Shown one piece after another: positions 23,932 to 33,003 of a stretch of 64,000 nt of DNA (its first letter is position 1; each line of letters starts with the position of its first letter). The DNA is from Dactylosporangium vinaceum (GTDB lineage Bacteria; Actinomycetota; Actinomycetes; Mycobacteriales; Micromonosporaceae): NCBI RefSeq assembly GCF_019904175.1, contig NZ_CP061913.1, positions 11,780,001-11,844,000 on the forward strand, read 5' to 3'. The translations under genes were made by a program, and so were the position numbers. The notes under the pieces were generated by a model, which saw only the letters and a list, made by a program, of their open reading frames with translations, was not told the DNA's origin and ran no database searches.

Positions 23932-25122
23932 ATGAGTGTCACCACAGAGGTCGGACGCCTGGTCACGGTGCTGTTGCACCGTCCAGGGGCGGAGCTGTCA
24001 CGGTTGACGCCACGCAACAACGACTCGCTGCTGTTCGACGGTATCCCGTGGGTCGGGCGCGCCCAAGAGGAGCACGACACGTTCGCGGCCGCACTGCGCG
24101 CCCACGGCGTCGAGGTGCTCTACGTGGCCGACCTGCTGGCCGAGGCGCTCGCCATCGAGGCGGCCCGGGCCGAGGTGAGCACGGCCGTGCTGGCCGACTT
24201 CCGGCTCGGCGACACGCTTCGTGAGAAGGTCGGCTCCTACCTGGCCGAGCTGTCGCCGGCGGAGCTGGCCACGACGCTCGTGGCCGGGCTGAGCCGGTCC
24301 GAGCTCGGCGTGGGTCGCGCTTCCGGCCCGCCCGCACCGGACCTCGGCCTGGTGCACGCCCTGATGGCCCCGGGCGACTTCGTGATCGACCCGCTGCCCA
24401 ACCTGCTGTTCACGCGCGACTCATCGGTCTGGATCGGCCCGCAGGTGGCGGTGACGAGCCTGGCCATGCACGCCCGCAGCCGCGAGACAACGCTCACGCA
24501 CGCCATCTACCGGCACCATCCGCGGTTCGCCGGCACCACGCTGCTCTACGAGCCGACCCTCGAGCACCTGGAGGGCGGCGACGTGCTGCTGCTGGCCCCG
24601 GGAGTGATCGCGGTCGGGGTCGGCGAGCGCACCCGCCCGGCCGGCGCCGAGCGGCTGGCCAAGCGCTGCTTCGCCGCCGGCCTGGCCCACACCGTCCTGG
24701 TGGTGCCGATCGCCCAGGAGCGGGCCACGATGCACCTGGACACGGTCTGCACGATGGTGGACGTCGACGCCGTCGTCATGTACCCGAACATCGCCACGAC
24801 ACTGCAGGCGTGGACCGTCACGGCCTCGTCGTGCACGGGCCCGGCCCCGTTCCTCACGGCGGCCGCGGCCGCGATGGGCATCGACACCCTGCGGGTCATC
24901 GACACGGGCCTCGACCCGGTGACGGCCGAGCGCGAGCAGTGGGACGACGGCAACAACACCCTGGCCCTCGCCCCGCGCCTCTGCGTCGCCTACGAGCGCA
25001 ACGTCGAGACCAACGCCCAGTTGGAGCGCAACGGGATCGAGGTCATCCGGATCCCCGGCTCGGAGCTCGGCTCGGGCCGGGGCGGACCGCGCTGCATGTC
25101 CGCCCCGATCAACCGGGACTGA
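23932..25122 (+). CDS. arcA: Arginine deiminase
   Basis: A 396-residue guanidino-modifying enzyme converting arginine to citrulline and ammonia. Active-site segments are LLFTRDSSVW (Asp), LEGGDVLLL, MHLDTVCTMV (His, Asp) and RGGPRCMSAP (nucleophile Cys near the C-terminus). Length and motifs match bacterial ADI. TAAGGT ends 6 nt before the ATG, consistent with a leaderless mRNA. No arcB, arcC or arcD is adjacent, so it is not in a classical fermentation operon. Confidence 0.94.
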   Translation: MSVTTEVGRLVTVLLHRPGAELSRLTPRNNDSLLFDGIPWVGRAQEEHDTFAAALRAHGVEVLYVADLLAEALAIEAARAEVSTAVLADFRLGDTLREKVGSYLAELSPAELATTLVAGLSRSELGVGRASGPPAPDLGLVHALMAPGDFVIDPLPNLLFTRDSSVWIGPQVAVTSLAMHARSRETTLTHAIYRHHPRFAGTTLLYEPTLEHLEGGDVLLLAPGVIAVGVGERTRPAGAERLAKRCFAAGLAHTVLVVPIAQERATMHLDTVCTMVDVDAVVMYPNIATTLQAWTVTASSCTGPAPFLTAAAAAMGIDTLRVIDTGLDPVTAEREQWDDGNNTLALAPRLCVAYERNVETNAQLERNGIEVIRIPGSELGSGRGGPRCMSAPINRD

Positions 25123-25123
25123 G

Positions 25124-26011
25124 TCAGCGCAGTGGCTGCAGGCGGCCGATGAGGCCCTGCTTGCTGCGGCGTTCGACGGCGGTGAGTGGTTCGGTGACGG
25201 CGAGGGCCTGCTTGTAGCGCTTGTCGAAGTCGGCGACGGGGGTTTCCCAGTGCGCGGCCTCGATCTCCAGGGGCAGGTCCCAGACCGGGGCCAGCAGGCC
25301 GTGGGCGCGGAACATGCCGGCGAACTTGGTGTTGTCCCCCAGGAGCAGCTCGCCGGCGGCGGACAGGCGCGACAGGGCGTCGAGCGCGCGGTCCTCGTCG
25401 TCGCCCAGGACGAGCCGGACGTGCGAGCGGTCGGTGACCCGGCACCAGTAGGTCGCCGGGGCGGCGGCGAGCTTCACGGTCGGGAAGATGCTCGCGTTGG
25501 CCCGCTCCAGCGACGCGCGCACGTTGGGGTCGTCGGTGGCGTTCTCGTCGAGCCAGAACTCGAAGCCGTCGTGGACGCTGATGTCCAGCGGCGCGACCTC
25601 GATGACGTCCTGGAGGCGGTCACCGACACCGGGCAGGGCCGGGATGTCGACGGTCTTGCCCGACGGGGTCTCCAGCGCACACAGCAGGGCCACGGCCAGG
25701 TCGCGTGACACGTCACCGGACTGGACGTGCCGCTGCAGGCCGATCAGGACCCGCCCGTCCGGCTTCGTCATGGCCGGCCACGCCATCGGCAGCACCGTCG
25801 CCAGGGTGACCTGCCGGTCGCCGTACTTCTCAGCGAAGGCCGCCGAGAGCTTCAACGGCGCCGAGGCGGCCGGGACCAGCTCTCGCAAGGCGACCCACTC
25901 GGGCTCGTCGGCCAGACCCTCGAACGGTCGCCCGACGTACACGTCCCGGATCTTCTCGCGCTTCTCGCCGCTGCTGGCGCGGCCACGGGGGGTCTTTGCA
26001 CGCTTGCTCAC
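25124..26011 (-). CDS. DUF5926 family protein
   Basis: A 295-residue actinobacterial protein. VGRPFEGLADEPEWVALREL, ATVLPMAWPAM and SGDVSRDLAVALL are recognisable conserved segments of this family. The start is basic (SKRAKTPRGRASSGEKREK). The molecular function is unknown. The GTG at 26011 is preferred over an upstream ATG because the basic N-terminus is typical and TAGGCT ends 8 nt before it. It converges with arcA, 1 bp between the stop codons. Confidence 0.8.
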   Translation of the reverse strand: MSKRAKTPRGRASSGEKREKIRDVYVGRPFEGLADEPEWVALRELVPAASAPLKLSAAFAEKYGDRQVTLATVLPMAWPAMTKPDGRVLIGLQRHVQSGDVSRDLAVALLCALETPSGKTVDIPALPGVGDRLQDVIEVAPLDISVHDGFEFWLDENATDDPNVRASLERANASIFPTVKLAAAPATYWCRVTDRSHVRLVLGDDEDRALDALSRLSAAGELLLGDNTKFAGMFRAHGLLAPVWDLPLEIEAAHWETPVADFDKRYKQALAVTEPLTAVERRSKQGLIGRLQPLR

Positions 26012-26110
26012 GGCGACCCAGCCTAGGCCTTCATCGACCGCCACGGGCGCACACCATGACCCACCGGCGCGTCAATCACCTTAAGAAGCCCACAAAAGCG
26101 ACAAATGCCG

Positions 26111-26512
26111 CTAGAGCGTCGCCCACACGCACTGGCCGAGGCCGTCGCGCTCCACGCCCCAGCCGGTCGCCAACGCGGCCACGATTGTCAGGCCGCGGCC
26201 GTCCAGCGCGTCCGGAGTGGCCACGCGCAGCTGCGGGCCGGCCGGGGAGCCGCCATCGGTCACGCGGATCTCGAGGCCGCCGTCGGCCAGCAGGCGCCAG
26301 GCGACGCGGATGACGTCGCCCGGGAGGGGAGCGGCGTGGCAGACCGCGTTGCCGACCAGCTCGGCGGCGATGGCGACCGCGTCGTCCAAGCGGCCGGCGG
26401 GGACCAGGGTGTCCAGCTCATCGGCGAGGCGGTGGCGGGCGACGTGGGCGCCGCGGGCGTGGTGTGGCACCACGACGCACCAGGCGCGGGGTTCCGCGAT
26501 AGTTGTGGACAC
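26111..26512 (-). CDS. RsbW-like HATPase, anti-sigma/regulatory kinase
   Basis: A 133-residue single HATPase_c domain. AAELVGNAVCHA is the N-box, RVTDGGSPAG the G1-like box and DGRGLTIVAAL the G2 region. Stand-alone proteins of this kind act as anti-sigma factors or serine kinases in partner-switching. The GTG at 26512 lies 4 bp after the stop of the histidine kinase gene, so the two are cotranscribed. Confidence 0.8.
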   Translation of the reverse strand: MSTTIAEPRAWCVVVPHHARGAHVARHRLADELDTLVPAGRLDDAVAIAAELVGNAVCHAAPLPGDVIRVAWRLLADGGLEIRVTDGGSPAGPQLRVATPDALDGRGLTIVAALATGWGVERDGLGQCVWATL

Positions 26513-26516
26513 GCTC

Positions 26517-28007
26517 TCAAGCCTCCCCGGGGCCGTCAGCGTCAGCTCGGGGCAGTCGCACTTCGGCGACGGTCCCTCCCCCTTGACGTGGTCGCAATGA
26601 TACCCATCCATGTTGACGCTCAACGATCCGGCGAACCAGGTAGAGCCCCAGGCCGACGCCGCCGCTGGAGCGCTGGTCGCCGGTCTCCAGCTGCCAGAAC
26701 CTGTCGAAGGCGCGTTCGACGTGCTCGGGCCGGATGCCGATGCCCCGGTCCGACACCCGGAACCAGACCGTACGCGCATCGGCGCCCGCGGTCAGCTCGA
26801 TCTCTACCCACTTCGGGGAGTACTTACCGGCATTCGTCACCAATTCCGCCAGTACCGTGGCCAGGCTGGCCCGGTCCCCGCGCGTCTTGGGCAGCGAGTC
26901 GGGCAGCCGCACGGTCAGGGACTGGCGCTGCTCGGCGTTCAGGTCCTCGACCGCGCCGGCCAGGGACTCGACCAGGTCGAACGGCAGCAGCGTCGTCGAC
27001 TCGACAGCCGGCGCCCCGTCGTCGCCGACCGCGTTGAGCAGCCGGTCGACCAGGCGGCTGAGCTCGCGGGCGCGCTGCCCCACGACCTGGATGGCCTCGC
27101 GGCGGGACTCCTCCGAGAGTGACTCCCAGTGGTCGACGAGCGTGTCCGCGTAGCCCCGGATGACCGTGACAGGCGTCCGCAGCTCGTGCCCGGTCAGCGC
27201 GATGAAGAGATCGCGGCCGTCGGGGGGCGGCTCCGGCCGGGCCCGGAACGAGACGGCCAGGTCCTGCGAGCCGGTGACCCGGGCGGTGCGAATCTCCATC
27301 CAGCGGCCGGAGGGCAGCTTGTGCGCGATCGTGGCGTCGCCGGCCGGCAGCGGGAACGGGAACTGCTCGCCGATGGCCGTCTCGGCCGGGACCGAGGTCA
27401 GCAGGGCGGCGGGCGGGTTCCACGCGCGGACCCGGTGCTCGGTGTCCAGAAGCGCGAACGGCTCACCCGCGGGCTTGACCGCCGGGCCGTCGCTGTAGAC
27501 GGGCAGGCCCCGCCCCAGGCCGTACTGCAGCCCGATGAACGACGCCAGGAAGCCGAGCGCCGCCTTCTCCCGCTCGCCCGTGGGCTCCTCCGAGTCGCCG
27601 TAGGCCGCGAAGAGGACCCCGACGCCGGTACCGTTGGCCGCCGCCTCCGAGGCCATGACGCGGTACAGGCCCCGGCTCGCCAGCTGCAGGCCCCCGGCGG
27701 TGCCGATGAGGCTGCTGGGAAACTCGCGGACCCGGGTGCCGAACTGCAGCAGGCCGCGCACGGCGGGGTGGATCAGGTCGACCGGCCGCCCGAGCGCCCA
27801 GGCCAGCTCGCCCGCGGCCGCGATCACCCGGCCGTTGTCGGCGGCGTATTCGATGAACGCGGCCCCGGCCGCCCCGGTGACCAGGCCGGCCACCTCGACC
27901 GAGCGCTGCAGGCCGGGCAGGCCGCCGCCGCCGGAGTTCAGCGCCTCCGTGACCTCGGCCAGCCCCGCGAAAACCGGGGTACCGAAGGCGGAGCCACCAT
28001 CGACCAT
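26517..28007 (-). CDS. Soluble sensor histidine kinase
   Basis: A 496-residue kinase without membrane segments. The N-terminal 170 residues look like a GAF-type sensor (LVTGAAGAAFIEYAADNG), followed by a PAS-like part (ALLDTEHRVRAWN). The HisKA box is TGHELRTPVTVIRGYADT with the phospho-acceptor His. The ATPase domain has the N-box AELVTNAGKY, DRGIGIRPE and GGVGLGLYLVRRIVE. No response regulator is adjacent. The next gene is a small HATPase, so output may go through partner-switching instead. Confidence 0.88.
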   Translation of the reverse strand: MVDGGSAFGTPVFAGLAEVTEALNSGGGGLPGLQRSVEVAGLVTGAAGAAFIEYAADNGRVIAAAGELAWALGRPVDLIHPAVRGLLQFGTRVREFPSSLIGTAGGLQLASRGLYRVMASEAAANGTGVGVLFAAYGDSEEPTGEREKAALGFLASFIGLQYGLGRGLPVYSDGPAVKPAGEPFALLDTEHRVRAWNPPAALLTSVPAETAIGEQFPFPLPAGDATIAHKLPSGRWMEIRTARVTGSQDLAVSFRARPEPPPDGRDLFIALTGHELRTPVTVIRGYADTLVDHWESLSEESRREAIQVVGQRARELSRLVDRLLNAVGDDGAPAVESTTLLPFDLVESLAGAVEDLNAEQRQSLTVRLPDSLPKTRGDRASLATVLAELVTNAGKYSPKWVEIELTAGADARTVWFRVSDRGIGIRPEHVERAFDRFWQLETGDQRSSGGVGLGLYLVRRIVERQHGWVSLRPRQGGGTVAEVRLPRADADGPGEA

Positions 28008-28062
28008 GGTGCGAGTCTGCCTCGCCGGGCCGAGCTTTGAAAGGTCGAATGCGAAACTTGTA

Positions 28063-28911
28063 TCAGGTCCGGTGACCCATCTCCCGGAGCCGCTCGATGA
28101 CGTAGGCCGGCCGGTCGGAGATGATGCCGTCGACGCGCAGCTTCGCCACCAGGTCGACCTCGTCCGGCTCGTTCACGGTCCAAACGTAGACCGGGTGGCC
28201 GCGCCGGTGCAGGCGCTCCACCAGCTCCGGAGCGGCCCGTAGCAGCTGTACCCCGGGCCCGCCGATCGTGCTGCCCGGCGGGAGCCGGCCGATGCGGCTG
28301 GGCACTGACCACACGTCGATGAGCATGACCGTCGGCAGGTGCGGCGCGAGCTGGTGGACCCGCTTGACCGCGTTGGCCGAGAACGACATGACCGTCACCT
28401 GAAGTGGGCGTTCGGGGTCGGGGCGGTCCAGGCCGTAGCGCCGCAGCAGCTGCAGCACCGCCGACTCGACCGCACCGCCGAAGCGCACCGGGTGCTTGGT
28501 CTCGATGAGCACCCGCATCGGCCGCCCCGCGTCGGTGGCGACCCCGAGGAGCTGGTCGAGCGTCAGCACCCGGCCCCGCCGATCGGACAGCAGCCCTTCG
28601 TCGGACACGTCGGTGCGCCATGGCGTGGGCTCGGACACGTCGGTGCGCCACGAGGCGAAGTCGAACCGGTCCAGCTCGGCAAGCGTCTGGGTGCTGACCC
28701 GGCCCCGGCCGTCGCTCGTCCGGTCGATCCGCGAGTCGTGCAGGCACACGAGGTGCCCGTCGCGGGTGAGCCGGACGTCGCACTCGAGCCCGTCCGCGCC
28801 CTCCTCGATGGCGAGGAGGTATGCGTCAAGCGTGTGCTCCGCGTGCCGCCGCGACGAGCCGCGATGCGCGAAGACCAGCGGAGACCAGGGCTCAGATGAC
28901 TCGGGGAACAC
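28063..28911 (-). CDS. Glycerophosphodiester phosphodiesterase
   Basis: A 282-residue TIM-barrel GDPD. VFAHRGSSRRHAEHT is the catalytic opening (HRG), ECDVRLTRDGHLVCLHD carries the metal-binding Glu/Asp and His, and IETKHP is the later metal Glu segment. It cleaves glycerophosphodiesters to glycerol-3-phosphate and an alcohol. It has no signal peptide, so it is cytoplasmic. It starts within the end of the rhodanese gene (20 bp overlap). Residues near 88-107 contain a perfect 10-codon tandem duplication. Confidence 0.9.
   Translation of the reverse strand: MFPESSEPWSPLVFAHRGSSRRHAEHTLDAYLLAIEEGADGLECDVRLTRDGHLVCLHDSRIDRTSDGRGRVSTQTLAELDRFDFASWRTDVSEPTPWRTDVSDEGLLSDRRGRVLTLDQLLGVATDAGRPMRVLIETKHPVRFGGAVESAVLQLLRRYGLDRPDPERPLQVTVMSFSANAVKRVHQLAPHLPTVMLIDVWSVPSRIGRLPPGSTIGGPGVQLLRAAPELVERLHRRGHPVYVWTVNEPDEVDLVAKLRVDGIISDRPAYVIERLREMGHRT
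28601..28650 (+). repeat. In-frame direct repeat inside the GDPD gene
   Basis: A 20 bp unit occurs at 28601-28620 and again at 28631-28650, 30 bp apart. In protein it gives WRTDVSEPTPWRTDVS. The period is exactly ten codons, so the frame is kept. Confidence 0.9.
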
Positions 28912-29230
28912 CGCCGTCCCCGCTCACCATGGGCTTCCCGGCGGCCGCCCAGCTCTGCATGCCGCCCTCGAGGTTTATCGCGCGCTCCCGCCCGTTCTGC
29001 TGGAGGAAGGCCACGACTTGGGCGGAGCGGCCGCCGACCCGGCAGACCACGACGACGTCGCGGTCCGCGGGGATGTCGTCGATGCGGTGCGGGATCAGCA
29101 TCATCGGCACGTGCACGGCGCCGGGCGCGTGCCCGGCCTGCCACTCGTCGTCCTCGCGCACGTCGAGCAGGTAGGCATCGTCCGCAACGTCACCGGCGGT
29201 CGTGCTCGGGAGAGAAGGTCGGCTGAACAC
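28892..29230 (-). CDS. Rhodanese-like sulfurtransferase
   Basis: A 112-residue single rhodanese domain. The active-site loop VVVCRVGGRSAQV has the catalytic Cys, and YLLDVREDDEWQAGHAPGAV is the conserved early part. It transfers sulfane sulfur; the acceptor is unknown. The GTG at 29230 follows TAGCCT by 6 nt. The TAG of that hexamer is the stop codon of the upstream LCP gene. Confidence 0.9.
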   Translation of the reverse strand: MFSRPSLPSTTAGDVADDAYLLDVREDDEWQAGHAPGAVHVPMMLIPHRIDDIPADRDVVVVCRVGGRSAQVVAFLQQNGRERAINLEGGMQSWAAAGKPMVSGDGGVPRVI

Positions 29231-29239
29231 CCAGCCAGG

Positions 29240-30415
29240 CTACATGTGGTTGACCCAGGTGGGATTCTCGACCGCCCAGGAGTCGAGCAGGTCCTCGCGC
29301 ATCGCGGTGTAGAGACCCTCGGCCTCCGGGAGTGCGATGACGAAGGAGATGCCGCCGATGTCCTGCGGCTCCGACGGCACCTGCAGGCCCATCAGGTTGC
29401 TCGGGTCGACGTTGCGCAGCGCGAACATCAGGTCGGCCAGCGACACCCCGTTGGTGTCGACGGTCAGCGCCTGGCCGATCGCCCGGATGAACTTGTCGGC
29501 CGCGATCGGGTTGGTGGTGAGGCCCCGGTCCTTGGCCTTGTCGAGCATCGCCCGGATGAACTTCTGCTGGTTCTTCTGGCGGTCGTAGTCGCCGTTGGCC
29601 AGGCTCTTGCGCTGGCGGACGAGGTCGAGGGCCTGCCACGACTCGAGGTGATGGCAGCCGGGCTCGTAGACGGCCGGGTGGCCGCCGTTGGCCGGGGAGA
29701 GGTAGTTGCCCTTGTCGTCCCAGCCGAGGTGGATCGAGGTGACCTTCTGGTCGATGCACATGTCGATGCCGCCGAGCAGGTCGACGGCGGTCTTGAAGCC
29801 GTCGAAGTTGACGATCGCGGCCCCGTCGAACTGGATGCCGAGCAGGTCGTGCAGGGTCTCGGCGAGCAGCTGGACGCCGCCCTCGCCGCCGCCGCCATAC
29901 TGGAACGCGCCGTTGATCTTCTCGTGCGACACGCCCTTGAAGTCGGTCGGCGCGAAAGCCGGGATCTTCACCCGCAGGTCGCGCGGGATCGACAGCAGGT
30001 AGGCCCGGTCCATCGAGGCCGGGATGTGCAGGATGATTATCGAGTCGGAGCGCTGGCCGTCTTCGGGGTCGAGGGCGCGCAGGTCCGAGCCGAGCAAGAG
30101 GAAGTTGAGCGGGCCCGTGACCGTGTTGTGGTGCACCTCGTCGGGGTTGCCGGCCCGGGAGTTCTGACCGAGCAGCGTCGACTGGTTAATGCTTGCCGAG
30201 TAGCGGCGGTTGAGCGCGTCGACGCCGGCGACCGCGGTGCCCGAGGCGAGCACGACGATGAGACCGGCCGCGATGAGCAGCTTCGCCCAGATCGGGTCAC
30301 GCCCTGGAAGTTTCACCTTCGGCTTCTTCACCTTTGTCGGTGCAGAAGGGGCGATTTCGGCACTTTCCGGGGTAGGCTCGCTCGCGGAGGAGACCGTGCC
30401 GTCCAAGTCCGTCAT
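29240..30415 (-). CDS. LytR-CpsA-Psr (LCP) family glycopolymer transferase, copy 1
   Basis: A 391-residue enzyme that attaches glycopolymers (arabinogalactan, teichoic acid or capsule-like) to peptidoglycan outside the membrane. It has a cytoplasmic Pro/Lys-rich N-terminus and a single membrane helix (KLLIAAGLIVVLASGTAVAG). The LCP core includes LNFLLLGSDLR, RSDSIIILHIP, LLSIPRDLRVKIP and LDLVRQRKSLANGDYDRQ, with the conserved Arg/Asp residues. GGGGGAA precedes the ATG at 30415. It is downstream of a second LCP gene. Confidence 0.92.
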   Translation of the reverse strand: MTDLDGTVSSASEPTPESAEIAPSAPTKVKKPKVKLPGRDPIWAKLLIAAGLIVVLASGTAVAGVDALNRRYSASINQSTLLGQNSRAGNPDEVHHNTVTGPLNFLLLGSDLRALDPEDGQRSDSIIILHIPASMDRAYLLSIPRDLRVKIPAFAPTDFKGVSHEKINGAFQYGGGGEGGVQLLAETLHDLLGIQFDGAAIVNFDGFKTAVDLLGGIDMCIDQKVTSIHLGWDDKGNYLSPANGGHPAVYEPGCHHLESWQALDLVRQRKSLANGDYDRQKNQQKFIRAMLDKAKDRGLTTNPIAADKFIRAIGQALTVDTNGVSLADLMFALRNVDPSNLMGLQVPSEPQDIGGISFVIALPEAEGLYTAMREDLLDSWAVENPTWVNHM

Positions 30416-30569
30416 GCGCTTCCCCCGGCCCACCCGCCTGCCAACGAGCGGGAATCAATACGAGTCTACGTACGCGTGCCCAGATCCGCCGACCGCGAAT
30501 CCCCGCAAAGGCGTCGATGGGCGATTTCTACTCGTGCACTCGGCATTCAGGCAATGAGATGTAGACGAC

Positions 30570-30613
30570 AGCCCGGACATGCAACCCCCGCCAAGGGAGG
30601 ACATGCCCGGGCT
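30570..30613 (-). terminator. Terminator-like hairpin between LCP genes
   Basis: AGCCCGGACATG (30570-30581) pairs with CATGCCCGGGCT (30602-30613) with one mismatch and a 20 nt loop, directly 3' of the upstream LCP gene. It lacks a strong T-run. Confidence 0.5.
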
Positions 30614-30632
30614 TGTCCGTTTTAAGCGCCGG

Positions 30633-31883
30633 CTACTTGGACTTCGACGGGGCCGTCGACGGCTTCGGGCCGTTGGCCGCCGTCCAGTCGCCCATCTTGT
30701 CGTTGACCACCGCGTCGTACAGCGAGGTCGCCTTCTCCTTGTCCGGGACCACGACGTCCTCGCCGTTGATCTTCTTGCTGCCGTCGTTCGGGCTGACCAT
30801 GAACGTCAGGTCGTCGCTGCGCAGGTTGCGGAACTGCAGCGCCATGTCGGCCAGCGAGAAGTCCTTGTCCACGGTCATCGCCTTGGTGACGGCCTTGAGG
30901 AACGAGTTGAGCTTCGACGGGTTCGTCACCGTGCCGGAGGAGACCGCCTTGTCGAGGATGGCCTTCATCATCTCCTGCTGGTGGCGCATACGGGCGAAGT
31001 CGCCGTCGGCGAACTGGTACCGCTGCCGCGCGTAGTCCAGGGCCTCGTCGCCGTTGAGGTGGTTCATGCCCTTCTTGAACTGCCGCTTCGGCGGGTGGAT
31101 CGAGGTGATGTCCTTCTCGACGTTCATGTCGATGCCGCCGAGGGCGTCGATGACCTGCTTGAACCCGCCGAAGTCGATGAGCAGCACGTGGTCCATCCGG
31201 ACCTTCGTGTACTCCTCGATCGTCTGCACGGTCAGCGGAGTGCCGCCCCACGAGAACGAGGCGTTGAGCTTCGCGTTCGTGTTGCCGTACTGCGTCGTCT
31301 TGCTCTTGGGGATGTGCACGTAGAGGTCGCGCGGCATCGAGATCAGGTAGGCCTTCTGGTGATCGGCCGGGATGTGCAGGACGATCATCGTGTCGGTGCG
31401 CCACTCACCCGCCTTGCCCTTGTTGTCGGGGTCGCGGGAGTCGCTGCCGAGCAGCAGGATGTTGAGCGCGCCGTCGACCACCTTCGGCGGGCGGCCATCG
31501 GTGATCTGCGAGAACGGGTCGTCGCGGTTGAGGCCCGCGTCGACGCTGCGGTAGTAGAAGTAGCCGCCGAGGCCGGCGAGCAGGGCCAGGACGAGGACGC
31601 CGGCCCCGGCGACCAGGGCGATGCGGCCCCAGCGCGGGCGGATCTTCTTGCGGCCCGAATACTGCCCCCCATTGCCCGGCGTGCGGCCGGTCCGGCCAGA
31701 GGTTGGCGGGGAGGAGGGCGGCGGCGGAGACGAGGACGGCCGCCCGTACACGCCAGGCGACGACGGGCTCGTAGGGGCGTTGGCTGCGGAGACCCGGGCG
31801 CGGGCGCCCGAAGTCCGAGCGAGCGCGCCGGGCACCGAGGCGCGACCCGCGGAGGGGCCGCGTGAGCTAGGCGTGTTGGGCAT
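30633..31883 (-). CDS. LytR-CpsA-Psr (LCP) family glycopolymer transferase, copy 2
   Basis: A 416-residue paralogue of the following gene. A Pro/Ser-rich cytoplasmic tail (about 90 residues) precedes the membrane helix (GRIALVAGAGVLVLALLAGLGG). Core LCP motifs are LNILLLGSDSRD, RTDTMIVLHIP, LISMPRDLYVHIP and LDYARQRYQFADGDFARM. The ATG at 31883 follows TATCGT by 6 nt, suggesting leaderless translation. The pair plus the epimerase upstream points to cell-wall glycopolymer assembly. Confidence 0.92.
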   Translation of the reverse strand: MPNTPSSRGPSAGRASVPGALARTSGARARVSAANAPTSPSSPGVYGRPSSSPPPPSSPPTSGRTGRTPGNGGQYSGRKKIRPRWGRIALVAGAGVLVLALLAGLGGYFYYRSVDAGLNRDDPFSQITDGRPPKVVDGALNILLLGSDSRDPDNKGKAGEWRTDTMIVLHIPADHQKAYLISMPRDLYVHIPKSKTTQYGNTNAKLNASFSWGGTPLTVQTIEEYTKVRMDHVLLIDFGGFKQVIDALGGIDMNVEKDITSIHPPKRQFKKGMNHLNGDEALDYARQRYQFADGDFARMRHQQEMMKAILDKAVSSGTVTNPSKLNSFLKAVTKAMTVDKDFSLADMALQFRNLRSDDLTFMVSPNDGSKKINGEDVVVPDKEKATSLYDAVVNDKMGDWTAANGPKPSTAPSKSK

Positions 31884-31954
31884 GACTCAACGATACGAAT
31901 TCAATGCCTCCCCGCCACGTAAGGCGACGGGCGCGGCACGAACCCGGGAGAGGG

Positions 31955-32923
31955 TCAGCGGCCGCGGAAGTACTCGACGGTGCGCGCCAGACCCTCCTGC
32001 GGCCCGACAAGGGGCTCGTATCCGAGCAGCTCACGCGCCTTCGTCAGGTCGGGCCGGCGGCGCTCGGGGTCATCCGCGGTCCGCGCGATGAGCGCCACGC
32101 GGGACGAGCTGTCACATATGCGCACGATCGTCTCGGCCAGCTCGAGCATCGTCATCTCGTGGGTGGTGCCGCAGTTGACCGGGCCGGTCTCGCCGGAGTC
32201 GAGCAGCAGCAGGATGCCGCGCACCAGGTCCGACACGTAGGTGATCGAGCGGGTCTGGGTGCCGGTGCCGTGGACGGTGATCGGCTCACCGCGCAGCGCC
32301 TGGGAGATGAATGTCGGGATCGCGCGGCCGTCGTCGGGGCGCATGCGCTCGCCGTAGGTGTTGAAGATCCGCACGATGCCGACGTCGGCGCCGCGGCCGC
32401 GGTGGTAGCCCATGACGGCCGCCTCGGAGAACCGCTTCGCCTCGTCGTAGACGCTGCGCACGCCGATCGGGTTGACGTTGCCCCAGTAGGTCTCCGGCTG
32501 CGGGTGCACCAGCGGGTCGCCGTAGGCCTCGGACGTCGACGCCATGATGAACCGGGCGCCGTCGGCGACGGCCCGCTCCAGCAGCTGCAGCGTGGCCACC
32601 GAGCCGACCCGCAGGATCTCCACCGGCAGGGCCTCGAAGTCGGTCGGGCTGGCCGGGGAGGCGAAGTGCATGATCGCGTCGAACCGCCCGGCGAGGGCCT
32701 CGACGGCCGGCAGCGGCTCGGTGACGTCGGCCTCCACCAGCGTGAACAGAGGGTTGTCGCGCAGGTGCGCGACGTTGTCCTTGCTGCCGGTGAGGAAGTT
32801 GTCGACAACGACGACCTCGGCCCCGCGAGCGACAAGGGCATCCGCGAGGTGGGATCCGACAAACCCGGCACCACCGGTCAGCAGGACCCGGTGACCCGCG
32901 CCGTAACGTTGCGCAACGACCAT
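31955..32923 (-). CDS. UDP-glucuronate decarboxylase-like NAD epimerase/dehydratase
   Basis: A 322-residue extended SDR. The NAD motif is VLLTGGAGFVGSHLADAL. The catalytic Tyr-Lys is in SVYDEAKRFSE. ASTSEAYGDPLVHPQPETYW matches UDP-xylose synthase-type enzymes, which decarboxylate UDP-glucuronate to UDP-xylose. A dTDP-glucose dehydratase-like role is less likely. TAGGCT ends 7 nt before the ATG at 32923. It probably supplies a nucleotide sugar for the surface polymers handled by nearby LCP enzymes. Confidence 0.82.
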   Translation of the reverse strand: MVVAQRYGAGHRVLLTGGAGFVGSHLADALVARGAEVVVVDNFLTGSKDNVAHLRDNPLFTLVEADVTEPLPAVEALAGRFDAIMHFASPASPTDFEALPVEILRVGSVATLQLLERAVADGARFIMASTSEAYGDPLVHPQPETYWGNVNPIGVRSVYDEAKRFSEAAVMGYHRGRGADVGIVRIFNTYGERMRPDDGRAIPTFISQALRGEPITVHGTGTQTRSITYVSDLVRGILLLLDSGETGPVNCGTTHEMTMLELAETIVRICDSSSRVALIARTADDPERRRPDLTKARELLGYEPLVGPQEGLARTVEYFRGR

Positions 32924-33003
32924 GACCGACAGCCTATCGTGTCGCGGCACCGGGTCTGAGGGCTCGGCGGCGCCCTCAGACCCGATGCTCCCGGGGATGA
33001 TCG

